Shown: piece by piece, positions 1 to 6,567 of the stretch | Position numbering within the stretch: the first letter of the stretch is position 1 | How the letters are laid out: each line of letters opens with the position of its first letter | Source of the DNA: Candidatus Bathyarchaeota archaeon | GTDB lineage: Archaea; Thermoproteota; Bathyarchaeia; Bathyarchaeales; Bathycorpusculaceae | Assembly (NCBI GenBank): GCA_014859805.1 | Contig: JACUTN010000033.1 | Span: 1 to 9,339 of the forward strand | DNA length: 9,339 bases | Direction of reading: 5' to 3' | The notes under the pieces: model-generated | Databases searched by the model: none | The model's input: the letters and a program-made list of their open reading frames with translations, nothing else | Told to the model about the DNA's origin: nothing | Program-made: the position numbers and the translations under genes

Positions 1-1
1 T

Positions 2-136
2 CTAGTAGTTGGTGGAGGAGTATCAAAGCGTGAGCTTAGCTTAGGTCTCTTTCATCACCTAATTGCTCGCCACAGTTTTGTGAATACACTTGGTTTCTGG
101 CCTTCACGTCGAAAAATTAACCGAAATAATTACTAG
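2..136 (+). CDS. 3' end of an unidentified ORF, possibly a truncated deoxyhypusine synthase copy
   Basis: An open frame enters from the left edge and reads 44 residues to a TAG stop at 134-136. It begins LVVGGGVSK, which matches in the same frame the LVVGGGISK active-site segment of the deoxyhypusine synthase encoded further along. At the DNA level, positions 1-29 match 1849-1877 at 27 of 29 bases. After the lysine the similarity stops abruptly. The remaining 35 residues (ending SRRKINRNNY) do not resemble the 74 residues that follow this lysine in the intact gene, and neither other frame restores them. Inference: this is the end of a second, broken or recombined deoxyhypusine synthase-like gene, with the last part either out-of-frame or foreign sequence. 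It could instead be the true end of an unrelated protein. Only the 3' end is visible, so neither length nor function can be judged. Confidence 0.35.
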   Translation, partial: LVVGGGVSKRELSLGLFHHLIARHSFVNTLGFWPSRRKINRNNY

Positions 137-142
137 CAAAGA

Positions 143-178
143 TTATATACCAACTGTCTTGATATGCTAAGAAAGGTG
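143..178 (+). promoter_or_regulatory. TATA-like element and ribosome-binding site of the membrane protein gene
   Basis: TTATATA at 143-149 is a good archaeal TATA match. Adding about 26 nt predicts a transcription start near 172. That point lies downstream of the ATG at 164, but just before AAGGTG at 173-178, which sits 6 nt ahead of the in-frame ATG at 185. Both signals therefore favour 185 over 164 as the real start codon. No promoter mapping is available; this rests on motif and spacing. Confidence 0.5.
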
Positions 179-910
179 TTGATAATGTACGACATTGTAA
201 GCCTACAGATAATTTCTTTAGAAGAGTTATTGAACAATCTATTGAACACGTTTGTGAACATGGTTCCTGGAATAGTTGGGGCGATAGTTGCGCTGATCAT
301 AGGCTGGATAGCTGGAAGAGCTTTAGGCAAAGGAGTATCCACAATCCTAGATAAAGTCGGAGTCGATGATGCACTACGCAAAACAGTGATTGGCAAGTCA
401 ATAGAAAAATCCGGAATAACGTGCGTGCACTTCTTCGACCTTATTGTGAGGTGGTTTGTCTATTTGATAGCTATTCTAGCGGCTACAAGCATACTGGATA
501 TAGCGGTTCTTAGTGACTTTTTAAACAGCGTTGTCTCCTACCTACCGAGCTTCATTGCAGGCGTATTCATCCTAATCTTCGGCTTCATAATTGTCGACTA
601 CTTCGCGGACTTCTTTAGGACTCTCGGCAGAGAAGCAAAAATAGAATTCGCAGGCATAATAGCCTCTGGATTAAGGCTGCTCCTATACTTTGTGATCATA
701 GTGATATCCCTAAGTGTGATGCGCATAGACGTCACTATCTTGTATATATTCGCCACTGCCTTAGCATGGGGCATAGCGGTTGGAGCTGGAGTCGGTATTG
801 CCATAGCAGTTGGATGGGGCTTCAAAGATGCGGTAAGAGAAAAAGCCAACGAATGGATTAAAACAGCCACCGAAGCAGCGAAAAAGGTCGAAGAGATCTC
901 GGAAAAATAG
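164..910 (+). CDS. Five-helix membrane protein, MscS-like transmembrane region without the cytoplasmic domain
   Basis: An integral membrane protein of 248 residues, or 241 if the better-supported ATG at 185 is used. Hydrophobic segments lie at about residues 33-54, 88-113, 122-146, 163-187 and 190-219. The last one is glycine/alanine-rich (GIAVGAGVGIAIAVGWGFKD), the pattern of the pore-lining helix of small-conductance mechanosensitive channels. It is followed by a short charged, probably helical tail (residues 221-248). The beta-rich cytoplasmic domain of true MscS channels is absent. This matches the general type of conserved-TM-helix proteins annotated as mechanosensitive-channel-like, which have a repeated helix pair and a short tail. 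A role in osmotic response or in passive ion or solute movement is inferred from family resemblance only. The gene has its own promoter and a downstream T-rich terminator, so it is probably transcribed alone. Confidence 0.75.
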   Translation: MLRKVLIMYDIVSLQIISLEELLNNLLNTFVNMVPGIVGAIVALIIGWIAGRALGKGVSTILDKVGVDDALRKTVIGKSIEKSGITCVHFFDLIVRWFVYLIAILAATSILDIAVLSDFLNSVVSYLPSFIAGVFILIFGFIIVDYFADFFRTLGREAKIEFAGIIASGLRLLLYFVIIVISLSVMRIDVTILYIFATALAWGIAVGAGVGIAIAVGWGFKDAVREKANEWIKTATEAAKKVEEISEK

Positions 911-928
911 AAAGAGAAAGGCAATTTC

Positions 929-944
929 CCCTATTTTTTTAGGG
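929..944 (+). terminator. T-rich terminator with short inverted repeat
   Basis: CCCTA and TAGGG flank a run of T (934-940), 19 nt after the stop codon of the membrane protein gene. A T-run alone is typical of archaeal termination; the five-base-pair stem may add to it. No other comparable T-run follows a gene end in the window. Confidence 0.55.
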
Positions 945-989
945 ACGTGGGGAAGAAATAGGTATGCTAGATTGAATTCCTTAACCTTC

Positions 990-1163
990 TTAATCGCGTA
1001 ATTCACAATTTTTCTTGGCTTCTTCAACGCTTTCCCATTCTTTGAATTTAACCCATTTATAAGGTTCCAGCGCGCGCCAGAATCTTCTAATTGCAAATAT
1101 GGTTCTACCGACCGCTTTAACACCGCTCTTTCCTTTACCTTTAAATGAAGGGCTACAACACAA
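990..1163 (-). CDS. Possible small hypothetical protein (57 aa, TTG start)
   Basis: On the minus strand an open frame runs from a TTG at 1163 to a TAA at 992-990. It contains no ATG or GTG. Its C-terminal half looks protein-like: FAIRRFWRALEPYKWVKFKE is followed by WESVEEAKKNCELRD, with aromatic residues spaced among alternating basic and acidic residues. It fills most of the otherwise empty gap between the membrane protein gene and deoxyhypusine synthase, and is divergent from the latter. Against it are the lack of a standard start codon, no visible ribosome-binding site, and overlap with the first (less likely) ATG of dys. It may be a remnant of a longer gene. No family is recognised. Confidence 0.25.
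   Translation of the reverse strand: MCCSPSFKGKGKSGVKAVGRTIFAIRRFWRALEPYKWVKFKEWESVEEAKKNCELRD
1140..1146 (+). promoter_or_regulatory. TATA-like element of deoxyhypusine synthase gene
   Basis: TTTAAAT is centred about 29 nt before the ATG at 1172, the spacing expected for a leaderless archaeal transcript. No ribosome-binding site precedes either candidate ATG (1145 or 1172), which fits leaderless translation from 1172. The ATG at 1145 would lie inside this element. Confidence 0.4.
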
Positions 1164-2101
1164 TTCCAGTTATGAAAAAAGTGAAAGACTTCGAGATAGA
1201 AAAGTCACGCGACTTGAGAGAGATTTTGGCCCAAATGGAAGACTTAGGTGGCTTCCAAGGAAACAAGATAGCCGAAGCCGTAAACATCCTAGAAAGAATG
1301 ATCAAAGATAAAAAATCGCTAAATTTTCTGTCCTTCCCAGCGTGTCTAGTGGCAACAGGGATAAGAGGCATTTTTAGAGAGATGGTGAAGAGAAAATGGT
1401 TCGATCTAGTCATCACAACCTGCGGAACCTTAGACCATGATTTAGCGAGAGGCTGGGGAGACTATTACCGAGGTTCGTTCGGACTAAACGATGAAGCGGT
1501 AAAGAAAAAAGGTTTCAGCAGATTAGGCAATGTTTTGGTTCCAGACAAAGTTTACGCTGAACAGGTGGAAAAAAATGTTCAAAGATTCTTAAGCGAAATC
1601 TACGAAGAAAAGAAAGAGTTGGCAACTTATGAGCTGGTTTGGGAATTTGGAAAAAGATTACACTCTAAAGATTCGATAATTTATTGGGCAGCCAAAAACA
1701 AAATTCCAGTCATAATTCCAGGCATAACTGACGGGATGATTGGATACCAGCTGTGGATGTTCTCTCAAGACAAAGATTTCAAGATTGACGTTCTGAAAGA
1801 TGAACAGCTATTGAACGACCGTGTTTGGGAGGCTGAGAAAACTGGGGCTCTAGTAGTTGGTGGAGGAATATCAAAACATCACACAATCTGGTGGAACCAG
1901 TTCAAAGGAGGACTGGATTACGCTGTTTATCTAACCACAGCCATTGAACAGGACGGTTCTTTATCCGGAGCAAGACCGAGAGAGGCTGTGTCTTGGGGAC
2001 AAATAAAAGAGAACGCTGACAAAATTTTCATCTATGGCGAAGCAAGCTCAATTCTACCTCTCATGATCTCTGCCCTAGCGGAAAGATTGCAGCCCCGATG
2101 A
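1145..2101 (+). CDS. dys: Deoxyhypusine synthase
   Basis: Transfers the aminobutyl group of spermidine, in an NAD-dependent reaction, to one lysine of translation factor aIF5A, giving deoxyhypusine. It is cytosolic and is normally a homotetramer. The protein has 318 residues from 1145 or 309 from 1172; the later start is favoured by the TATA spacing. Visible motifs, numbered from 1145, are TTCGTLDHD at 91-99, in the NAD/spermidine-binding region, and GGGISKHH, whose K244 aligns with the catalytic lysine that forms the enzyme-substrate intermediate. These are followed by DYAVYLTTA and DGSLSGARPREAVSWG, the conserved C-terminal block of the family. Length and motifs are complete, so the enzyme should be active. 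The gene stands alone, converging on nucS with 39 bp between the stop codons. A second partial copy of its active-site DNA lies at the left edge of the window. Confidence 0.93.
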   Translation: MKGYNTIPVMKKVKDFEIEKSRDLREILAQMEDLGGFQGNKIAEAVNILERMIKDKKSLNFLSFPACLVATGIRGIFREMVKRKWFDLVITTCGTLDHDLARGWGDYYRGSFGLNDEAVKKKGFSRLGNVLVPDKVYAEQVEKNVQRFLSEIYEEKKELATYELVWEFGKRLHSKDSIIYWAAKNKIPVIIPGITDGMIGYQLWMFSQDKDFKIDVLKDEQLLNDRVWEAEKTGALVVGGGISKHHTIWWNQFKGGLDYAVYLTTAIEQDGSLSGARPREAVSWGQIKENADKIFIYGEASSILPLMISALAERLQPR

Positions 2102-2140
2102 ATTCGATGCACACGCTAACAATCTTTCCGAATAGTCGCT

Positions 2141-2938
2141 TCATTCCTTCTTGAAAAAAGTCTCCAACTTTCTAGTTTTCGATCTCTTCAATATTCTACC
2201 GCACTTTTTAGGGTCCAAAGCCTTGAAATCCAATTCAAGGGTTACTAACAGCCTTTGAACTCCCTTCGCAATGTTTGGTGCAACAAGAACTCCCCGCACC
2301 TTACGATTTACCTTACTCTTAATTGCATCAACATACTTTGCGAGTTGAAGCACAGCTTCGTTGCCTGCTGTTTTGCGCTTGATCTCCACAACAACAAAAT
2401 TACCATCTTTATCCACTCCATAAACATCCACGAAGCCCGGCTCAACCTTTTTCTCGTAACTTATAGGTTTGAATCCTTCCTCCACAAGCGAAGGCTCTAA
2501 CAAAATTGCTTTTTGCATATCTTCCTCGCTTGCGTAGAGAGAGAACTCTCCAGAATCTACGAGGCTTAGAGCAGAAACCATGTGGATTTTGTCAAAAAAC
2601 ACCGCAACGGATTCAGTTGGCTTGCGCCTCACAGCACGAATCTCCAACGAGTTGTCTGTAACTTGAATGTGAAAAATGCAACCGGGGGGCTGCCAGTTGA
2701 CAGGCTCATAGCCAACTGAACGGTGGACAAGAAGGGAGCCATCCTCCTTGATTATTAGTATGCGTTCTCCGGGCTCCAGTTTTGAGCTTGCCCTTCCACG
2801 GTAATGAACCCAGCAATCACCAATGACGATTATTGTTTTACGTTTGGAAACGGCCTCCTTTACAGTATTCTCTGCTTCCTGAATGCTTGGTCTCACTAAA
2901 ACGGTAAAGGGTTTTGAGTTTAACACGATATTCGCCAA
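2141..2938 (-). CDS. nucS: Mismatch-specific endonuclease NucS/EndoMS
   Basis: A DNA repair endonuclease of 265 residues, the usual size of archaeal NucS/EndoMS. It cuts both strands at mismatches and acts on branched or flap DNA, working with the PCNA clamp. The N-terminal DNA-binding part (about 1-120) carries WVHYRGRASSKL (43-54), HRSVG and EPVNWQPPG (78-86), with the conserved arginines and tryptophan. The C-terminal RecB-like nuclease part carries GFVDVYG (D171) and VVVEIKRK (E185, K187), the D...ExK metal-binding triad, then QLAKYVDAIK. The C-terminus TRKLETFF (255-262) fits a PCNA-interaction box, with T in place of the usual Q. The start codon is TTG at 2938-2936; no ATG or GTG fits the homologous N-terminus better, though the exact start is uncertain. 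It is divergent from the methyltransferase gene. Confidence 0.9.
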   Translation of the reverse strand: MANIVLNSKPFTVLVRPSIQEAENTVKEAVSKRKTIIVIGDCWVHYRGRASSKLEPGERILIIKEDGSLLVHRSVGYEPVNWQPPGCIFHIQVTDNSLEIRAVRRKPTESVAVFFDKIHMVSALSLVDSGEFSLYASEEDMQKAILLEPSLVEEGFKPISYEKKVEPGFVDVYGVDKDGNFVVVEIKRKTAGNEAVLQLAKYVDAIKSKVNRKVRGVLVAPNIAKGVQRLLVTLELDFKALDPKKCGRILKRSKTRKLETFFKKE

Positions 2939-2985
2939 TAGTTTTAGAAGCTTTTATTATACATAAGATTTCTGAAGGATTCGGC
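2939..2985. promoter_or_regulatory. Compact divergent promoter region, nucS / methyltransferase
   Basis: Only 47 bp separate the nucS start codon from the methyltransferase ATG at 2986, so both promoters must be here or slightly inside the genes. The AT-rich stretch 2951-2964 (CTTTTATTATACAT) can serve as a TATA element towards the methyltransferase, with a predicted start near 2982-2985. A similar element read on the minus strand (about 2961-2973) is roughly 27 nt from the nucS TTG. GAAGGAT at 2974-2980 is a possible ribosome-binding site for the methyltransferase, but would only be transcribed if initiation occurs further upstream. Confidence 0.4.
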
Positions 2986-3546
2986 ATGAGCGAGTGGAAT
3001 AAGAAGCGCGATGTGATGCATCGTTATGATTTAACGGCGCACATTTATGATATGCGGTATGCTGAGGAGCAGACTGCAAAAATTGAGGCTGTTATGGAAA
3101 GCATAAGCATGGAAAAAGAAGGTTTAGTTTTAGATGTTGGCTGTGGAACAGGACTTTTGTTTGAATATGTTTCACACAAAGCTAAAGCAATTGTTGGATT
3201 GGATATTTCAAGAGAAACTCTGTTTCAAGCAAAGAAACATGCGAAAAAATTTGCGAATATCCATCTGATTTTGGCTGACAGTGACAATGTACCTCTGAAA
3301 GAAGACGTATTTAGTCACGTTTTTGCTTTAACTCTTATTCAGAACACACCTAACCCTCTCAAAACGTTAAATGAGATTAAACGGGTTTCAAAAGAGAATG
3401 CTGTGATTATTGTTACTGGTTTAAAGAAAGAGTTCCCAATACAAACTTTCAAAAGGTTATTGCACGATGCTGGTTTAGACGTCATTGCTTTAAAGAGTGA
3501 AAGCTTAAAATGTCATGTTGCGGTTTGCACCAAGTTTTTTCATTAA
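2986..3546 (+). CDS. Class I SAM-dependent methyltransferase, substrate unknown
   Basis: A small cytosolic methyltransferase of 186 residues from the ATG at 2986, which has GAAGGAT just upstream. The frame is open further back to 2914, but that extension overlaps nucS and is not conserved-looking. The SAM-binding core is clear: motif I VLDVGCGTG (48-56), the acidic residue of motif II in GLDIS (D73), then LADSDNVPLKEDVFSHVFAL (96-115), the usual post-II/III region of the Methyltransf_11 type. The C-terminal beta-strand part is short. The substrate cannot be told; such proteins act on small molecules, quinones, RNA or protein. The gene appears more AT-rich than the genes around it. It lies 94 bp upstream of the redox operon and has no visible functional link to it. 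A run of six T at 3535-3540, at the very end of the coding region, is a weak terminator candidate. Confidence 0.82.
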   Translation: MSEWNKKRDVMHRYDLTAHIYDMRYAEEQTAKIEAVMESISMEKEGLVLDVGCGTGLLFEYVSHKAKAIVGLDISRETLFQAKKHAKKFANIHLILADSDNVPLKEDVFSHVFALTLIQNTPNPLKTLNEIKRVSKENAVIIVTGLKKEFPIQTFKRLLHDAGLDVIALKSESLKCHVAVCTKFFH

Positions 3547-3571
3547 ATTCTTACGAGATTTGAAACTAAAC

Positions 3572-3578
3572 TATATAT
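3572..3578 (+). promoter_or_regulatory. TATA element of the polyferredoxin-hdrA-hdrA operon
   Basis: TATATAT is the best TATA match in the intergenic region. A start about 27 nt downstream is predicted near 3602, giving a leader of roughly 40 nt. This leader contains TTGGTG ending 7 nt before the ATG at 3641, a ribosome-binding site of the same GGTG type as the first gene in the window. Confidence 0.6.
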
Positions 3579-3589
3579 GAAAGTAGAAT

Positions 3590-3607
3590 ATTAGAGCATG
3601 CTCTAAT
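3590..3607. promoter_or_regulatory. Perfect 18-bp palindrome, candidate operator
   Basis: ATTAGAGCATGCTCTAAT reads identically on both strands across all 18 bases with no spacer. It begins 11 bp after the TATA element and covers the predicted transcription start of the redox operon, the usual place for an archaeal repressor site. The binding protein is unknown. The Lrp/AsnC-type regulator encoded after the operon is one candidate, but no copy of the palindrome was seen near that gene. Confidence 0.55.
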
Positions 3608-3640
3608 GCATCTCACATCACACGTGCTTGGTGTTAATGG

Positions 3641-4567
3641 ATGCCTCTGAAAACAGTGAAAACGGACACGGCGGAAGCATTAACGTTAGAATGGATTTTA
3701 CATGTCAGAAACTACAAATTAACCCTTGACAAAAACTTGTGTGTAGGCTGTCAAATCTGCGCTCTTGCATGCCCGAAAGAAGCAATTAAACTTGAAAAGC
3801 AGCCAAAAATTCCGGGAGAGAAGGCTAAACACGCAAAAATTGACATAGATCTGGAAAAATGCAATTTCTGCGCCATATGCGACATACTATGTCCTTACGG
3901 AGCAATAAAAGTAACCGTGAATGGAGAACACCTTCTATCAGTTGTCGAAAAGGAAAGCTTCCCGCAACTGATTCGAGACATCCAAGTAGACACGAGCAAA
4001 TGTCCCGTGGACTGCGTTGAATGCGAAGAAGCATGCCCATTAGACTTAATTAAAGTAACAAGGTTAACAGCTGACAAAAAAATTGTTGAAGACGCAGACT
4101 CCTTATCTGAAAAGGAAAAGAGCGAACTTCAAGTCAAAATTGACATCCAAGAGGAGCGTTGTCCATGTTGCAGAATTTGCGAATTCAACTGCCCCGAGGG
4201 AGTTCTGACTGTACGAAAAATCTTTCACGGAAAAATAAATATTCACGCAGGAAAGTGTCCGGAAGGCTGCACGGACTGCTTAGATGTTTGCCCAATAACA
4301 GGTGCACTTTACCTTTCTGATGATAAAGTATACGTAAACGAAATGTTTTGCGTTTATTGCGGAGCGTGCAAGATTGTTTGTCCGGTTGAGGAAGCGTTAG
4401 AGCTTAAACGAACTATGATAAGGCATACGTCGGTTCGTTCGGGAGCTTGGAACAAAGCCCTAGAAAGGCTGGCGTCACCAGTTGAGATGACTAAAGAGTT
4501 GAAAACCAAGGGTTCTTTGAAGGCAAGGGAATCAGTAAGAAAAAGGCTAGGATGGAAAGGGACGTAA
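3641..4567 (+). CDS. Polyferredoxin with six [4Fe-4S] motifs
   Basis: An electron-carrier protein of 308 residues, cytosolic by sequence (no signal peptide or membrane helix). It contains 24 cysteines in six four-cysteine motifs, starting at C34, C74, C121, C174, C206 and C237. Four are the standard CxxCxxCxxxCP type, such as CVGCQICALACP. The third and fifth have one extra residue between the first two cysteines (CPVDCVEC, CPEGCTDC). Up to six [4Fe-4S] clusters are expected. About 60 C-terminal residues after the last motif are basic and cluster-free. In architecture it resembles polyferredoxins of the FwdF/FmdF and MvhB type, but no formylmethanofuran dehydrogenase or hydrogenase gene is nearby. 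It is first in an operon, 1 bp from the following hdrA, so it probably carries electrons between the HdrA proteins and a ferredoxin-linked partner. The specific partner is inferred, not shown. Confidence 0.88.
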   Translation: MPLKTVKTDTAEALTLEWILHVRNYKLTLDKNLCVGCQICALACPKEAIKLEKQPKIPGEKAKHAKIDIDLEKCNFCAICDILCPYGAIKVTVNGEHLLSVVEKESFPQLIRDIQVDTSKCPVDCVECEEACPLDLIKVTRLTADKKIVEDADSLSEKEKSELQVKIDIQEERCPCCRICEFNCPEGVLTVRKIFHGKINIHAGKCPEGCTDCLDVCPITGALYLSDDKVYVNEMFCVYCGACKIVCPVEEALELKRTMIRHTSVRSGAWNKALERLASPVEMTKELKTKGSLKARESVRKRLGWKGT

Positions 4568-4568
4568 A

Positions 4569-6566
4569 ATGACTGGAGAAGATATGCAAAAAGAGAGCAA
4601 AATGGAAGCGCCACGAATAGGAGTTTTCGTTTGCGAATGTGGTTCCCAAGGTTCAATAATAGATGTTGATGACTTGACAAGGTACGCTACAACATTGCCG
4701 AATGTGGTTTATGCAGAACACATGAATTATCCATGCAGCAGCCAAGGTCAAGAAGAAATAATAGATGCGATAAAGAAGCGTAGGCTTAACCGTGTTGTTG
4801 TGGCTGGCTGTTCGCCTAGGCTTTACGAGCCAGTTTTTCGGCGATGTGTTTTCCGAGCGGGCTTGAACCCGTTTCTTTTTGAGATGGCAAACATCCGCGA
4901 GTTTTCGCTTTATTGTCATCGAAACACACCTGAAGAGGCGGCTGAAAAGGCGAAAGACCTAGTGAAAATGGCAGTGGCGAAGGCAAGGTTGCTTGAACCG
5001 TTGCAGCCCATTGAGTTGCCTGTAACGAAGAAAGTCATGGTTGTCGGCGGTGGCATCGCAGGCATAAGTGCAGCATTGGACTTGGCTGACATGGGATTCA
5101 AGGTTTATTTGGTTGAGAAAACTGAGACTATTGGCGGTCACATGGCGTTGTTGGACAAGACGTTTCCAACTCTTGACTGTAGTATATGCATTGAAGGTCC
5201 AAAAATGGTGGATGTAGGACGGCATCCCAACATTGACATAATGTCTTATGCTGACGTTTTGGAAGTTGATGGGTATGTGGGCAATTTTGAGGTAAAGATT
5301 CGGAAAAATCCTCGGTACATTATAGCCGCAAACTGCACCGGATGCGGTGAATGCAGAGACGCTTGCCCCATTGAATATCCGAACCCATCGGACATGAAAT
5401 TAGGCGTGAGGAAAGCCATTTCTGTTCCGTTCGATCAAGCTGTACCGCTAATTTATACAATCAATAAAGACTACTGCATTGAATGCTACAAGTGCGTGGA
5501 TGCCTGCGGCGCACGACAAGCCATAAATTTCGACCAGAAACCTGAAGAAATTGAAGCCAATGTGGGAGCCATCGTAGTTGCCATAGGCTATGAAATGTAC
5601 AACCCTGAGGATATGGAATGTTACGGCTACGGCAAATACGAAAATGTGTTCACAGCTTTGGAATTTGAAAGGCTTATATTAGCGGCTGGACCCACCGGCG
5701 GCAAAGTGATTCGGGCTTCAGACGGGCAGAAGCCGCACTCCGTTGCTTTTATTCAATGTGTAGGTTCTCGTGACATCAACAGGTATGAGTATTGCTCCGG
5801 TTTCTGTTGCATGTACACGCTGAAGCACGCAGTGATGCTTAAGGAAAAGTACAAAGACGATGTTGAAGTCTACGTGTTTTACAATGACATGCGAAGCAAC
5901 TTCAAAGGCTACGAGGAATTCTTTAATAGAGCTCAGAAATCTGGAGTCAACTTCATCAGAGTCAACCTAGAAAATCGACGAATAACCGAAGAATCTGAAA
6001 CCAAAAACCTCATGGTTTACGCTGAAACAGAGGACGGGAAACCCGTTGAGGCTGAAGCCGAAATGGTGGTTCTGGCAAACGCAGCTGTTCCCGTCCAAAA
6101 CGCAACAGAACTAGCAAAAATCCTAAAGATTCCAATAGGAGCAAACAGGTTTTTCGTGGAATGCCAACCTAAGATCAGACCTAACGAAACAGATACACCT
6201 GGAATATTTTTGGCCGGAGCCTGCCAAGGGTTGAGAGACATACCCTACTGTGTCGCACACGGAAGCGGTGCAGCTGCACAAGCAGCAGCAATCCTCGGCA
6301 AGTCCAAGTGGATTGTTGAGCCTTTGGTTGCAAGAGTCAATGAAGATCTTTGTAGCGGTTGTGGAATCTGCGAATCTGTCTGCAGTTACGATGCTGTGCG
6401 GATCGAAGAAACCGCTGGAAAAAAACTGGCGAAAGTTACGGAAGGTTTATGCAGGGGATGCGGTATCTGCGGCGCCGCCTGTCCTGTGGGAGCTATTAAG
6501 ATGCCTCAGTATACGAAGGAGCAAGTTGTTGCACAGGTTAGAGCGGTTTTGGAAGAGGTGAGGTGA
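4569..6566 (+). CDS. hdrA: HdrA-type iron-sulfur flavoprotein (first of two)
   Basis: Subunit A of heterodisulfide reductase-type complexes: a soluble FAD protein that bifurcates or confurcates electrons between a two-electron donor, ferredoxin and a disulfide-reducing HdrBC. It has 665 residues, normal for full HdrA. The N-terminal domain has C22 and C24 (VCECG), C56 and C81. The FAD domain opens with VVGGGIAG (158-165). An inserted ferredoxin domain has CTGCGECRDACP (C256-C266) and CIECYKCVDAC (C303-C313). QCVGSRD...YCSGFCCM (C397, C409, C413, C414) matches the unusual FAD-proximal cluster site of HdrA. The C-terminal ferredoxin domain has CSGCGICESVC (C595-C605) and CRGCGICGAACP (C628-C638). 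The start may be 4584, which has GGAG five nt ahead, or 4602, which best fits the family N-terminus. It is 1 bp after the polyferredoxin and 1 bp before the second hdrA. It has no MvhD domain. Confidence 0.93.
   Translation: MTGEDMQKESKMEAPRIGVFVCECGSQGSIIDVDDLTRYATTLPNVVYAEHMNYPCSSQGQEEIIDAIKKRRLNRVVVAGCSPRLYEPVFRRCVFRAGLNPFLFEMANIREFSLYCHRNTPEEAAEKAKDLVKMAVAKARLLEPLQPIELPVTKKVMVVGGGIAGISAALDLADMGFKVYLVEKTETIGGHMALLDKTFPTLDCSICIEGPKMVDVGRHPNIDIMSYADVLEVDGYVGNFEVKIRKNPRYIIAANCTGCGECRDACPIEYPNPSDMKLGVRKAISVPFDQAVPLIYTINKDYCIECYKCVDACGARQAINFDQKPEEIEANVGAIVVAIGYEMYNPEDMECYGYGKYENVFTALEFERLILAAGPTGGKVIRASDGQKPHSVAFIQCVGSRDINRYEYCSGFCCMYTLKHAVMLKEKYKDDVEVYVFYNDMRSNFKGYEEFFNRAQKSGVNFIRVNLENRRITEESETKNLMVYAETEDGKPVEAEAEMVVLANAAVPVQNATELAKILKIPIGANRFFVECQPKIRPNETDTPGIFLAGACQGLRDIPYCVAHGSGAAAQAAAILGKSKWIVEPLVARVNEDLCSGCGICESVCSYDAVRIEETAGKKLAKVTEGLCRGCGICGAACPVGAIKMPQYTKEQVVAQVRAVLEEVR
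6555..6566 (+). promoter_or_regulatory. Strong ribosome-binding site for the second hdrA
   Basis: GAGGTGAGGTGA at the very end of the upstream hdrA contains two overlapping-type Shine-Dalgarno matches; the first (6555-6560) ends 7 nt before the ATG at 6568. With a 1-bp gap between the genes this implies translational coupling and roughly equal amounts of the two HdrA proteins. Confidence 0.6.
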
Positions 6567-6567
6567 C

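Noticed and set aside
1055..1062. TTTATAAG as a promoter for dys
   Set aside because: It would give a leader of about 60-90 nt with no ribosome-binding site. The element at 1140-1146 fits a leaderless start at 1172 better, and this one lies within the possible small minus-strand ORF.
761..1123. Long minus-strand open frame (120 codons) overlapping the membrane protein gene
   Set aside because: Its C-terminal half is the antisense of the membrane protein's coding region and of the terminator. The other minus-strand frame at 990-1163 is more protein-like over the shared part.
2914..2985. Upstream extension of the methyltransferase frame by 24 codons
   Set aside because: It overlaps the nucS start on the other strand. 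The ATG at 2986 has a ribosome-binding-like sequence and gives the expected N-terminus for the family.
6250..6561. Second plus-strand open frame of 103 codons inside the first hdrA
   Set aside because: It is a shifted-frame shadow of the conserved C-terminal part of HdrA, including both ferredoxin motifs.
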